In this document: positions 7,759-18,098 of the stretch, one piece after another
Layout of the letters: every line of letters starts with the position of its first letter
Position numbering within the stretch: the first letter of the stretch is position 1
Assembly (NCBI GenBank): GCA_903926075.1
Contig: CAIYHQ010000128.1
Location: 62,001-126,000, forward strand
From: an uncultured Methanomicrobiales archaeon
GTDB taxonomy: Archaea > Halobacteriota > Methanomicrobia > Methanomicrobiales > Methanospirillaceae
Direction of reading: 5' to 3'
DNA: 64,000 nucleotides
Position numbers and translations under genes: made by a program
The notes under the pieces: model-generated
Databases searched by the model: none
Told to the model about the DNA's origin: nothing
What the model saw: only the letters and a program-made list of their open reading frames with translations

Positions 7759-10407
7759 ATGGCAAGTGCTATCCGGGTACTCTATGTTGATGATGAAAAG
7801 GATCTTCTTGTAATCGGAAAGAGATACCTTGAGAAACTAGGTGATTTTTCAGTTAAAATAATTGATTCGGTATCTGCGGCATTAGACCTTTTAGGAAAAG
7901 AAAAATTTGATGTCATCATTTCTGATTACCAGATGCCTGGCATGGATGGAATCCAGTTTCTTGTTGAAGTAAGAACAATACTAGGGCAGATCCCATTTAT
8001 TTTATTTACAGGGAAAGGCCGTGAAGAGGTAGTAATCCAGGCTATTAATAATGGAGCAGATTTCTATCTCCAGAAAGGTGGTGAACTTAATTCACAGTTT
8101 GCTGAACTCGCACACAAGATTAATCAGGCTGCCTCTTATAAATTAGCTGAAGACAAACTGCGGATTACCCAGGAAAAATATACCAAAGCATTTCTTTTAA
8201 GTCCCGATGCAGTCATAATCAGTGATTTGGAAAACGGGAAATTTATCGAAGTAAATGATGCCACATCCCTAATATATGGATATTCCAGGGATGAGATGAT
8301 TGGAAAGAGTGCATTGGAACTTGATATTTGGATTGGATACGAAGATCGGGAAACTTTTTTTAACAAGGTGAGAATTCAGGGGCGTGTTGAAAGGTACGAA
8401 GTGATCGAACGTCGCAGGTCTGGAGAATTATTTAATGCATCGATTTCCGCCGATACTATTATTTTAGAGGGTAAAACACATCTTATCAGTACCATTAGAG
8501 ACATCACGGAATATAAAATAGCAGAGAAGGCGTTGCGTGATAGTGAGGAGCGTTATCGAAATGTTGTTGAAGATCAGACAGAGTTCATATGCCGTTTTCT
8601 TCCGGACGGAAGACATGTATTTGTGAACGAAGCTTATTGTCGTTATTTTGGGCTAAATAGAAATAAAATAATAGGAAGTAAATTTAGGCCACGAATGTCT
8701 CATGATGACATGCAGAATATTGCCCAGTCTATTGAGACCCTAACCCCTGATAAACCGTATGTAACAATCGAGCAACGAATTTTCATGCCAGATAACAGTA
8801 TCCGATGGCAAAGATGGGTTGACCGAGCTATTTTTGATACAAATGGTAAATTAAAGGAATTTCAATCAGTTGGCAGAGATATTACTGAACTTAAGGAACG
8901 CGAATTAGATTTACGCGAGAAAAATTATCAACTACAGACTGCATATGAGCAATTAACAGCTAATGAAGAGAAACTTCGGAAACAAATTGAAGAGAATAAA
9001 ATTGTAACAGAATCTCTTAGTGAAACTGAAGCCAGATATCATGAATTTTTTAAAACTGCAAGAGATAGTGTTTTTATTACATCTCCAGATGGACAATGGA
9101 TAGACTTCAACGATGCTACGGTGGAATTGTTCGGTTACGAAAATAGGGAACAATTGTCTAACGTTTCAGTTCCTTCTATGTATGCCAATCCTGAAGAACG
9201 GTCGGCATTTCTTAAAAAAGCTGAAATTGAAGGGTATGTAAAAGAATTTCCATTGCAACTCAAGAAAAGTAATGGCGAAATTTTTGATACCCTTATTAAC
9301 ATTGTCCCGCTTCGACAAAAGAACGGTTCGATAAAGGCATTTATTGGTACATTCAGGGATGTTACAGAACGCAAGCGAGCTGAGGAAGCATTGCGGGAAA
9401 GTGAGGAGAAGTACCGGGCACTCTTTGCAGCCGAGTCAGATGGCATTGTTGTAGTTGAGAGAGAAACCGGGATAATTATTGATTGTAATGATGCGTTCCC
9501 TCAAATGTATGGTTATCGAAAGGAAGAGATAATTGGAAAACTTAACACAACTTTGTCGGCTGAACCTGATGCAACAATTGCCACGACGAAGAGTAATATG
9601 AGTCAAGTCCCTTTCAGGCTTCACAGGAAAAGGGATGGGACGGTTTTTCCTGTTGAAATTACGACAAATATATTATCATTGCAGGGACGCGATGTTATGA
9701 TAGCGGCGGTCAGGGATATTACCGAACATAAGATATTAGAAGAGGCACTCATCCAGGTAAATAAAAAACTCAAACTTCTCTCAAGCATCACCCGGCATGA
9801 CATCAACAATCAACTTTCAATACTTCTTGGACAATTCTACATTTTAAAGATGGGAGATTTGGATTTTTCATTCAAAGAGGTTTTGTTGAAGATTGATACA
9901 GTTGTAAAACGGATTTCCTCTATGATCCGGTTTACAAAAGAGTATGAGCAAATCGGTATCAATGCTCCTGTCTGGCAGAATATAAATAAAATTGTCAGCA
10001 TTGTCACTAAAGATCTCTGTCTGGGAAATGTTCAGTTAAAAAATGATCTCCCCCCAGGTGCTGAAATATTTGCAGATCCATTAATTGAAAAAGTTTTTTT
10101 CAACCTAATTGATAATGCAGTTCGTTATGGCGGTAAGATTGCTAATCTTCGTTTATCTGTGCAGAAATCTGATAACGGCGTTGTAATAATATGCGAGGAT
10201 GATGGCGAGGGTATTCCTTTTAATGAGAAGGAAATGATCTTTGAACGTGGATTTGGGAAAAATACCGGTTTAGGACTTTTTCTTTCCCGAGAGATTTTGG
10301 GAATTACTGATATCAGCATTTGTGAAAAGGGGGAGTATGGGAAAGGAGCAAGGTTTGAGATTTTTGTAACGAGTGAAGCATTTAAAATTCGAGAAGAAGG
10401 AAAATAA
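7759..10407 (+). CDS. Receiver-PAS4 histidine kinase
   Basis: An 882-residue cytoplasmic sensor kinase. Order: receiver domain (about 1-120; acidic DDE near 11-13, phospho-acceptor D56 in ISDYQMP, Lys in LQKGG), four PAS domains (beginning near 138, 265, 425 and 545, each ending in an RDITE/RDVTE-type PAC motif), a DHp helix with H-box LLSSITRHDINNQ, and a HATPase domain (N-box NLIDNAVRYGG, G1 EDDGEGIP, G2 GFGKNTGLGLFL). ATG 7759 was preferred over ATG 7732 because two related genes at 31721 and 34285 start at the same place with the same upstream AGTATAATGG-like context. No membrane segment or output domain is present, so the signal is presumably intracellular and the phosphate acceptor is its own or another receiver. 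Confidence 0.88.
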   Translation: MASAIRVLYVDDEKDLLVIGKRYLEKLGDFSVKIIDSVSAALDLLGKEKFDVIISDYQMPGMDGIQFLVEVRTILGQIPFILFTGKGREEVVIQAINNGADFYLQKGGELNSQFAELAHKINQAASYKLAEDKLRITQEKYTKAFLLSPDAVIISDLENGKFIEVNDATSLIYGYSRDEMIGKSALELDIWIGYEDRETFFNKVRIQGRVERYEVIERRRSGELFNASISADTIILEGKTHLISTIRDITEYKIAEKALRDSEERYRNVVEDQTEFICRFLPDGRHVFVNEAYCRYFGLNRNKIIGSKFRPRMSHDDMQNIAQSIETLTPDKPYVTIEQRIFMPDNSIRWQRWVDRAIFDTNGKLKEFQSVGRDITELKERELDLREKNYQLQTAYEQLTANEEKLRKQIEENKIVTESLSETEARYHEFFKTARDSVFITSPDGQWIDFNDATVELFGYENREQLSNVSVPSMYANPEERSAFLKKAEIEGYVKEFPLQLKKSNGEIFDTLINIVPLRQKNGSIKAFIGTFRDVTERKRAEEALRESEEKYRALFAAESDGIVVVERETGIIIDCNDAFPQMYGYRKEEIIGKLNTTLSAEPDATIATTKSNMSQVPFRLHRKRDGTVFPVEITTNILSLQGRDVMIAAVRDITEHKILEEALIQVNKKLKLLSSITRHDINNQLSILLGQFYILKMGDLDFSFKEVLLKIDTVVKRISSMIRFTKEYEQIGINAPVWQNINKIVSIVTKDLCLGNVQLKNDLPPGAEIFADPLIEKVFFNLIDNAVRYGGKIANLRLSVQKSDNGVVIICEDDGEGIPFNEKEMIFERGFGKNTGLGLFLSREILGITDISICEKGEYGKGARFEIFVTSEAFKIREEGK

Positions 10408-10482
10408 ATAGAAATAAGTCATAGAACAATTGTTTTAACTCCATAGGTTTATTGCCTTAAACAACTTTCTTTTAAATATTGC

Positions 10483-13400
10483 ATGTCAATTTCAGTTCTT
10501 TATGTTGATGATGAACCAGATCTTTTAGAACTAGGAAAACTTTCCCTTGAAGAATCGGGAAATTTTTCAGTAAGAACTATAAATTCGGCTTCTTCTGCAT
10601 TGACACTTCTTGAGGAAGAAAATTTCGATGCGATTATTTCCGATTACCAAATGCCGAATATGGACGGAATCCAGTTTCTCGCGGAAGTACGTTCACGCTT
10701 TGGTCATATCCCGTTTATTTTATTTACAGGCAGAGGCAGGGAGGAACTCGTTATCCAGGCGATAAATAACGGTGTCGACTTTTACCTCCAGAAAGGTGTA
10801 GATCAGGAATCTCAATTTGCTGAACTCTCGCATAAAACTCAGATTGCAGTAGATCGTAGGAAAAATGTAAAGAAACTCAAAGACAGTGAAGAAAGATTTC
10901 GTTTAATGGTCGATGCATCACCAGACATAATTTGGGAGATTGATAACGAGGGAAATTTTACTTACATAAGTTCTCAGTGTTATGCAGACCTTGGTTATAC
11001 GCCGGAGGAAATGGTGGGAAAGTCATTTTTTTTACTTATTCACCCAGAATCTGTTTCAACCATTAAAATAGCCTTTTCTGAACATATTGATAATAAAATA
11101 TCATTTAATATTCTTGAAGTACCGGCAATTCGACATGATGGTAGCAATTGTATCATTGAGATCCGTTCAGTTCCATTAATTGGAAGTGAGGGACAACTGA
11201 GAGGATTTCAAGGTATCGCACGCGATATCACCAGGCGCAAACAAGCCGAGGAGGAACTGAAACGTCAGTCTGTAAGACTCTCAATTCTTAATGAGGTTAT
11301 CTCTACTGCAAATAAAGCCGATAATCTTGATCAGCTCTTCATCAATATATTAGAGGAATCGTTGCGGTTATTGGATTTTGACGCGGGAGGTATATACCAG
11401 GTCGACCCCTCTAAAAAAAATGCAAGTGTTGTTTATTCTAAAAATCTTCATCCTGAATTTCTTGCAGAAATTCAGACTGTCGCAATTGAACAAAAACCCT
11501 ATGATACAATTTTTGTTCAAAATGAATTAATCATTACTGATAATTATGTGAACTTTGCTCCCGAACGCTCTAAAAAATATGGCTTTCAATCAATGATTAG
11601 TATTCCAATAATTTCAAAAGGAGTAACTATAGGGGCAATGAATATAGCAAGTTTTAGGCGATATTCAATCTCTGAAGAAGAAAAACAGATCCTCATATCT
11701 ATCGGAAAAGAACTTGGTATTTCAATTGAGATGATGGCTGCCGAGGAGGAATTAAAAAAGGGTTTGAAAAATTTTGAGACCCTTTTTGACTCAATTGATG
11801 ATATGGTCTTTGTTCTGGACATGAATGGATGTATACTTGCAGCAAATAAGACTGTAGAGAAACGTCTATTGTATACACATGAGGAGCTTATCGGCACTAA
11901 TGTTTTGATGCTGCATGAACCTGAGCGGCGAGATGAAGCACTTCACATAGTACAGGGAATGATTACGGGAACGATTAATTCCTGTCCTGTGCCTGTTCTT
12001 ACAAAGGAGGGAAAACGTATAGAAGTCGAAACAAAGGTTACCCGGGGAATTTGGAATGGTCAGGAGGTGTTAATTGGAGTAACGAGGGATGTCACTGAAC
12101 GGAACCGTGTTGAATTAGAATTGATTTCTGCACATGAATCCCTCAAAGAGACTCATCATCTGGCCCATATCGGTACTTTTGACTGGGCTATAAAAACAGA
12201 TACTGTGACATGGTCAGAAGAATTATTCAATATCATCGGAATGGATCCTTCACTACCAGCACCTTCCTTTGCAGAACAATCAAATTTATACACTCCCTCT
12301 AGTTGGGAGCATTTAAATCAAGCAGTTTCAAGAACGCTATCTACAGAGGGACCATTTAATATTGAACTTGAAATCGTCCGTCCGGATGGGAGTATTAGAT
12401 TCACAAATACGTATGGGGATCTTAAACATGACACAAATGGAACAGTTATAGGATTTTTTGGAACTGTTCAGGACATAACCGAACTTAAGCTGGCTGAGAA
12501 AGCACTAAAAGAGAGTGAGGAGAAATACAGGGCACTTTTTGACGCTGGATCAGATGGAATTATTGTCATTGATAGTGAAACCGGAGTTATTATTGACTGC
12601 AATAATTCACTGCTTCAAATGTATGGTTACTGGAAGGATGAGATAATTGGTAAACCTGATACTATCACGTCAGCTGAACCGGATGCAACACGTGCTTCAA
12701 CAAAGGAAGGAATACATCACATCCCAATTAGGTATCATAGAAGAAAGGATGGCACAGTTTTTCCAGTTGAGATTATGTCAAATGCTATAACTCTGGATGG
12801 AAGGAGAGTTACTATCGGGGCTGTCCGTGATATCACCGAACGTAAACAGACAGAAGAGGCCTTGAAGCATGCAAACGAAAAGTTCATAAAAGTATACCTA
12901 GCCAGTCCTGATTCAATTACGATCACTGATTTGGAAACAGGGCGTTTCACAGAGGTTAACGATACAACCATCCAAATGTATGGGTACTCGCGGGACGAGA
13001 TGATAGGAAAAGGTTCAGTAGAGCTTGGTATCTGGTTTAATAATGCTGACAGGGAAGATTTTATCAATCAAGTCCGAACGAAAGGGAGGGTGGAACTTTA
13101 TGAGGCAATTGGGCGTCGAAAATCCGGGGAAATATTTTATGCATCGATTTCTGCTGATATCATTGTTATTGATGAAAGAATACATCTGATAAGCGTAATC
13201 CGTGACATCACCGAAAGCAAACGATCAGAAGCAGCCTTGAAAGAGAGTGAGGAACGTTTCAGGATATCTATCGAGAAAGCACCCGAGGCAATCCTTCTTT
13301 TTGATGTTAATCAGGATCGTTATATTGAAGCAAATGCTAGAGCAGAGTCTCTCTTTGCGTGCAATCGGCAGCAGTTGCTTGATTTGGGTCCCCAACAATT

Positions 13401-14286
13401 CTACAAATCCAATCAACCCGATAGACGATCAATAAATGAAACGGTACTCGAACATCGAAATCGCGCTCTAACAGGAGATGTAGTTACGTTTGAGAGGAGT
13501 ATTCACAATAATAAGGGTAAAGATCTTGAGATGGAAGTTCGCCTTGTTCAATTGGGATCTGGTGACCACAGGTTAATTCGGAGTAGTTTTGTTGATATTA
13601 CGGAACGGAAGCATGCGGAATTGGCAATTTATCAGGCAAACAAAAAAATTACGCTTCTCTATAGCATCACACGACACGATATTAATAACAAACTAGTGGT
13701 CATTCAAGGATATCTCAATATTCTTGAAAAAAAACAGTCCGACCTGACATCGAATCAATATTTTCAAAAGATAAATAATGCAGCAAGGCATATCAGCACG
13801 ATGATTAATTTTACCAAAGAGTATGAAACTATCGGTGTCAATGCTCCAGTTTGGCAATCCTGTCATAAACTCGTAGAAACAATGGCGAATCAAGCTCAGC
13901 TCGGAGATGTCTCGGTGAAAAATGACCTTAATCATAGAATAGAATTTTTTGCCGATCCCTTAATTGCTAAGGTTTTTTACAACCTGATGGATAACGCAGT
14001 TCGATACGGTGGAAAGATATCAACGATTCATTTCTCATCAAAGGAAAATGGTGACGATTATCTTATTGTATGCGAGGATGATGGGGAAGGTATTCCTGAT
14101 AATGAGAAGGAAATGATCTTTGAACGAGGTTATGGGAAAAACACGGGTCTGGGACTTTTTCTAGTACGTGAAATTCTCGATATAACCAGGATAACGATCT
14201 CTGAAACCGGAGAGCCCGGAAAAGGAGCAAGATTTGAGATGAAGGTGCCATATGGAAATTGGCGTATTGTAAATAACGATAATTAA
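10483..14286 (+). CDS. Receiver-PAS-GAF-PAS5 histidine kinase
   Basis: This 1267-residue kinase lies 75 bases downstream of the previous one. Order: receiver (phospho-acceptor Asp in ISDYQMPNMDG), PAS (KDSEERFRLMVDASPD), a GAF domain (about 265-425; LDFDAGGIYQV, ISIPIISKGVTIGAMNI), five more PAS domains, DHp with SITRHDINNK, and HATPase (MDNAVRYGG, EDDGEGIP, GYGKNTGLGLFL). PAS5 and the first PAS of the preceding kinase are close relatives (YGYSRDEMIGK in both), pointing to internal duplication of sensor modules. It is soluble, and the ligand is unknown. Confidence 0.88.
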   Translation: MSISVLYVDDEPDLLELGKLSLEESGNFSVRTINSASSALTLLEEENFDAIISDYQMPNMDGIQFLAEVRSRFGHIPFILFTGRGREELVIQAINNGVDFYLQKGVDQESQFAELSHKTQIAVDRRKNVKKLKDSEERFRLMVDASPDIIWEIDNEGNFTYISSQCYADLGYTPEEMVGKSFFLLIHPESVSTIKIAFSEHIDNKISFNILEVPAIRHDGSNCIIEIRSVPLIGSEGQLRGFQGIARDITRRKQAEEELKRQSVRLSILNEVISTANKADNLDQLFINILEESLRLLDFDAGGIYQVDPSKKNASVVYSKNLHPEFLAEIQTVAIEQKPYDTIFVQNELIITDNYVNFAPERSKKYGFQSMISIPIISKGVTIGAMNIASFRRYSISEEEKQILISIGKELGISIEMMAAEEELKKGLKNFETLFDSIDDMVFVLDMNGCILAANKTVEKRLLYTHEELIGTNVLMLHEPERRDEALHIVQGMITGTINSCPVPVLTKEGKRIEVETKVTRGIWNGQEVLIGVTRDVTERNRVELELISAHESLKETHHLAHIGTFDWAIKTDTVTWSEELFNIIGMDPSLPAPSFAEQSNLYTPSSWEHLNQAVSRTLSTEGPFNIELEIVRPDGSIRFTNTYGDLKHDTNGTVIGFFGTVQDITELKLAEKALKESEEKYRALFDAGSDGIIVIDSETGVIIDCNNSLLQMYGYWKDEIIGKPDTITSAEPDATRASTKEGIHHIPIRYHRRKDGTVFPVEIMSNAITLDGRRVTIGAVRDITERKQTEEALKHANEKFIKVYLASPDSITITDLETGRFTEVNDTTIQMYGYSRDEMIGKGSVELGIWFNNADREDFINQVRTKGRVELYEAIGRRKSGEIFYASISADIIVIDERIHLISVIRDITESKRSEAALKESEERFRISIEKAPEAILLFDVNQDRYIEANARAESLFACNRQQLLDLGPQQFYKSNQPDRRSINETVLEHRNRALTGDVVTFERSIHNNKGKDLEMEVRLVQLGSGDHRLIRSSFVDITERKHAELAIYQANKKITLLYSITRHDINNKLVVIQGYLNILEKKQSDLTSNQYFQKINNAARHISTMINFTKEYETIGVNAPVWQSCHKLVETMANQAQLGDVSVKNDLNHRIEFFADPLIAKVFYNLMDNAVRYGGKISTIHFSSKENGDDYLIVCEDDGEGIPDNEKEMIFERGYGKNTGLGLFLVREILDITRITISETGEPGKGARFEMKVPYGNWRIVNNDN

Positions 14287-14350
14287 TCAATTATTTTTTT
14301 CTCTAAATTGCTGAAGATGATAGGGTTATGATAAAGTAAAGGATCAGTTT

Positions 14351-16069
14351 ATGGATATTCAAACGGTTATCCTGTGTTTGGCATTTGGGAACATTGTATT
14401 TGGACTTGCACTATTTTTATTCCAAATTCGAGAACCCCCCTCAAAGCGAAATATATTCTGGACCGTAGCGAAGGTGCTACAGAGCATCGGGTGGTTCCTG
14501 ATATTTTTCCGTGGTTCAATTCCTCCTTTTCTCACACTCACCGTAGGTAATATCTGCCTCCTAACCGGGTTTGCATATGAATGCTGGGCGATGTACCTTA
14601 TATCCGGGCGTACTGTAAGTCGGACTCTTCATCTTTCCATTGTTGTACTAATCATCCTCGTTTGTAACCTTATCGATCCACTGATGTCTCCAACAAAAAT
14701 TGCAATTGCTTCCTTCATTCAGACTGTATTTTTAGTCCTTGCAGGGTATGTAACCTTGAATTTTCCCAGAAAACGGTCTGTTCTTCGGATATATATTGGT
14801 TTGAGCATGTGGGCACTTGCTGTTATCACAGGTTCCCGCGGTCTGTTGGCCTTGCTTTATCCAGATGGATTTTCCATTTTTTCTGCAAATATGATTCAAA
14901 TAGTCACTTTCTCCTCTCTCTATTATATAATGCTTGCAAATGGCTTTGGCATGTTGTTGTTGACTAAAGAGAACTCCGATAGTAACTTAAGAGAGAGCGA
15001 GGAAAAAATCCGTCTCCTGTTGAATTCAGCAGCTGAAGGAATATATGGTCTTGATATGGAAGGTAATTGCACTTTCTGTAATAATTCCTGTATCTATCTG
15101 CTAGGATACAAGCATCAAGACGAGCTGCTCGGAAAGAACATGCACTGGCAGATCCACTCAAAATACCAGGATGGAAAGCATTTTCCAATTGAAGAATGCC
15201 GTATTTTCCAAGCATTCAATAAAGGAGAAGGTTCGCATGTAGACGATGAAGTTCTCTGGCATGCTGATGGCACATCATTTCCCGCCGAGTACTGGTCTTA
15301 CCCGCAATTCTATGACGGTAGGGTTGTAGGGGCAGTAGTGACATTTTTAGATATTACTGAGCGAAAACGTCATGAGATTCAGATGAAGAACCATGAACAG
15401 GAACTTATACAAATTTCAACATCACTCGCTACTGCGAATAAGAAGCTCTCCCTCCTTTCAAGTATCACCAGGCACGATATAAATAATAAAGTGATAATTA
15501 TACAGGGTTTCCTGCGATTCGCACAAAAAGCAAAAAACATAGACGATGCTCAGCATTTTCTCGATAAAATACATGATTCTGTAAAAGGTATTATACAACA
15601 AATAGATTTCTCGAAAAATTATCAGGACATCGGAACAAAATCACCCAAATGGCTAAATTTCTCTAATATGATTATTTTTGCACATAATCCGGCACTTCAC
15701 ATAATTGATGAAACAGGAACTCTCCTGATATTTGCTGACCCACTATTTGAGAATGTATTGTATAACCTCATTGATAACACAATACGGCATGGAGAGACTG
15801 CAACAGAGGTTCATGTAACTGTTGTCACTGAAAAAGACCAAATTCGGATTATCTGGACGGATAATGGTGTCGGTGTGCCAGAAGATAAGAAAGAAATGAT
15901 ATTTCAGAAGGGTTACGGGAAGAACACTGGATTTGGACTTTTCCTTATCAGGGAAATCCTTGCAATTACAGGAATGATAATACAGGAAACTGGTGAGCCT
16001 GGAAAGGGTGCACGGTTCGAGATCACGGTACCGAATGGTAAGTGGCGTTTTGGAGATAATGTGGATTAA
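14351..16069 (+). CDS. Membrane histidine kinase: 7TM sensor-PAS-kinase
   Basis: This 572-residue kinase has no receiver. It begins with about seven hydrophobic helices (residues 5-215), then one PAS domain (LLLNSAAEGIYGLDMEG; about 230-345), a DHp helix with SSITRHDINNK and a HATPase domain (NLIDNTIRHGE, TDNGVGVP, GYGKNTGFGLFL). The kinase module is much closer to those of the genes at 31721 and 34285 (shared PKWLN, ETGTL-IFADPLFE, GEPGKGARFEITVPNG) than to the two kinases beside it. It is 64 bases downstream of the preceding gene, possibly in the same transcript. The 7TM part resembles MASE/7TM sensors generally; specificity is unknown. Confidence 0.85.
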   Translation: MDIQTVILCLAFGNIVFGLALFLFQIREPPSKRNIFWTVAKVLQSIGWFLIFFRGSIPPFLTLTVGNICLLTGFAYECWAMYLISGRTVSRTLHLSIVVLIILVCNLIDPLMSPTKIAIASFIQTVFLVLAGYVTLNFPRKRSVLRIYIGLSMWALAVITGSRGLLALLYPDGFSIFSANMIQIVTFSSLYYIMLANGFGMLLLTKENSDSNLRESEEKIRLLLNSAAEGIYGLDMEGNCTFCNNSCIYLLGYKHQDELLGKNMHWQIHSKYQDGKHFPIEECRIFQAFNKGEGSHVDDEVLWHADGTSFPAEYWSYPQFYDGRVVGAVVTFLDITERKRHEIQMKNHEQELIQISTSLATANKKLSLLSSITRHDINNKVIIIQGFLRFAQKAKNIDDAQHFLDKIHDSVKGIIQQIDFSKNYQDIGTKSPKWLNFSNMIIFAHNPALHIIDETGTLLIFADPLFENVLYNLIDNTIRHGETATEVHVTVVTEKDQIRIIWTDNGVGVPEDKKEMIFQKGYGKNTGFGLFLIREILAITGMIIQETGEPGKGARFEITVPNGKWRFGDNVD

Positions 16070-16255
16070 GAGTCTATTTGAATGATAATAAGTATAGTAA
16101 AGCACTTTTGAGATGAATGTTCTTCAAAATAGAAATGTGTAACTTTATATTTACTCAATTAATCCATGTGTCATCGGTTAATGTAAGGTGTAACACCGAT
16201 TACTCCTTAAAATTTTAGTTAGAATTTACTCACCCATTTAGCGTGGCCTTGTCAC

Positions 16256-17938
16256 CTACGTCGTAATCGAGGAAGCGAATAGGTGATCCAATCCAATAAT
16301 CTTCAATGTTTCTAGAAGGTCAGGAGTAAGATTTAGGTAAACCGTCCTTGGCTCACCGTCAATAGTAACTTCTGTTCTTTGCACCCTGTTCATTTTTTTG
16401 AGGAAAACAGAAACACACTCATTAGTATCGTTAGGGCTTATTGACTTGAACAAACAATTTAACGCGGCTAAAATTCTTAAAGAAAGTACATTAACCGAAA
16501 TAATTGACATTACACGTTCTTCTAACCTATGTCTGACCGGCATAATTTCTCTTTCAGATTTTAAATTTTGGAACTTCTTTTCGATGAAATCTTTGCCAAA
16601 ATATTCTTCCACTACTTCAGAAGCACTTAAATTATCATTCGTTGAGAGTATTGCCCATTTTCCATCTGCTTTTTGAGCCTTTTCAATTGCTTCATTGTTA
16701 AAATCCCATTTACCAGTTACTTGAGAGTTATCACATTCAAGCAAAATTGAAAAAAATTGATAATATGAGTTAAGAGTTGATTTAATAACTTTTTTTAACT
16801 TCTTTTCATCGAAATTGGAAGGATTTTTTAGTAATTCATCTAGTTTTTCTGAAAGAATGATCAGAGTTGAATTTCTGTCTTCAGTATTAACTGCCCCAGC
16901 CCGTTTATTCGCATACACGGTTATCGAACGCATTTTTCCAAAAACACGAGATGTTACTTTTTTAGCATAAATATGTCCACAAACTGTTGTTTTAACATGA
17001 TGTTGGGGAGTTAAGGGGACATCGGTTTCCAACAGAATATTTCGAATTGCGATAGATGTTTTTGGTAAACCACATATAACCTCCCAATGGAGCCTTTCCA
17101 TGGTTTTAATTGATTTATCAGATACATTACCTCTATCCCAAATTACTGTCCCTGGATTAACGCTGATATCACTTAATCGACAAAATAGATTATCAACTGT
17201 GGTAATTGACTGTCGGTTACCGGAATAAATGAAATGAGCAATGGGATATTTATCAAATTTTGAGACCAATATTGCTAAATTGACCTGTTTTCGACGAATA
17301 TGTTCTGCATTATAACCCATATCTGAAATTGGGCATGAATCGCCATGAAATAAAACAGCTGTCATATCATATGCAAGAACTTCACTTTCTCCAGATGGCA
17401 AAGGATGGGAATGACGCCAATGTTGATAGATTTCATCTTCGATTGCTGGTGATTTATCTATAAGTTTGTCAGTTTTTGGGTCTTTATAGCAAATAAAATC
17501 TAGGGATTCTAAAAAAATATCTTTTGAAAATGATTCTGGTGCTATTCCAGATAGTAGGGGTAGATCGGTAAATCGAACCCATTCTGATATTTGAGTTGCA
17601 CTTTCAGGGTCAATGACTCGATTTATTGCAAAAATTGAGATGATTTTCCCTGGTGTGACATCGGGCAATTGCTCACTCCCAAAATTCATCCTATCAATAA
17701 CCTCTCGTATTTTCAATTGTTCTGCCAGGTGCCAAAGAACTGTAACATCGCCAGATTGCGTCGTACGCGAAAAATTTACACTCCGATTAACATTAACGTG
17801 TTTTCGTGAAGGTATTTTTGGCTCTCCTTCCACTCCGATGTATCTGACATAGGTACTTTTAACCTTCCCGTTTACCCGTTCAGACTTGTACTCTGCCTGA
17901 TATACTCGACCACCTCGCTTATGTCGTTTAATTGCCAT
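16256..17938 (-). CDS. IS1634 family transposase
   Basis: This 560-residue DDE transposase starts MAIKRHKRGGRVYQAEY, a typical IS1634 N-terminus. Catalytic region candidates are the Asp of LAYDMTAVLFHG, the Asp of VIWDRGNVSDKS, and the Glu in FIEKKFQNLKSE. ATG 17938 was chosen over a start 17 codons upstream because the N-terminal MAIKR matches family starts and the upstream residues lie in the palindrome. The frame is intact, so the element may be active. Confidence 0.85.
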   Translation of the reverse strand: MAIKRHKRGGRVYQAEYKSERVNGKVKSTYVRYIGVEGEPKIPSRKHVNVNRSVNFSRTTQSGDVTVLWHLAEQLKIREVIDRMNFGSEQLPDVTPGKIISIFAINRVIDPESATQISEWVRFTDLPLLSGIAPESFSKDIFLESLDFICYKDPKTDKLIDKSPAIEDEIYQHWRHSHPLPSGESEVLAYDMTAVLFHGDSCPISDMGYNAEHIRRKQVNLAILVSKFDKYPIAHFIYSGNRQSITTVDNLFCRLSDISVNPGTVIWDRGNVSDKSIKTMERLHWEVICGLPKTSIAIRNILLETDVPLTPQHHVKTTVCGHIYAKKVTSRVFGKMRSITVYANKRAGAVNTEDRNSTLIILSEKLDELLKNPSNFDEKKLKKVIKSTLNSYYQFFSILLECDNSQVTGKWDFNNEAIEKAQKADGKWAILSTNDNLSASEVVEEYFGKDFIEKKFQNLKSEREIMPVRHRLEERVMSIISVNVLSLRILAALNCLFKSISPNDTNECVSVFLKKMNRVQRTEVTIDGEPRTVYLNLTPDLLETLKIIGLDHLFASSITT

Positions 17939-17958
17939 GTAGGTGATATAACACCTAC
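17939..17958. promoter_or_regulatory. Palindrome at the transposase start
   Basis: Perfect 7-base arms GTAGGTG and CACCTAC are separated by ATATAA directly upstream of the transposase ATG. It may be an operator, a transposase-binding site or an mRNA hairpin limiting expression. Confidence 0.5.
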
Positions 17959-18098
17959 AAAAAAATAAAGGTATCGATGAAATCCTCAAGTTGTTTCAAA
18001 AATTAAGCCAAAATATAGGTTTTAATTAAATTGTAGGCGTTACGCGCCACGCTAATAGTGTTACTCAAGTAGTAATAACTTCCACGAGTCATACTAGA

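Larger units (their letters stand above)
16238..18055. mobile_element. IS1634-type insertion sequence
   Basis: The element carries one transposase gene and ends in imperfect inverted repeats of about 22-24 bases: left TTAGCGTGGCCTTGTCACCTAC (16238-16259) and right, read inward, TTAGCGTGGCGCGTAACGCC (18055 leftward). The outer 10 bases match perfectly. No clear target-site duplication was found. On the right it abuts the 5' part of an IS4-type transposase frame, so it appears to have inserted into that element. Confidence 0.7.

Noticed and set aside
16230-18062. Target-site duplication around the IS1634 element
   Set aside because: Flanks at the inverted-repeat ends do not match over 4 or more bases; the shared TTACTCA lies about 9 bases away on each side and is probably chance.
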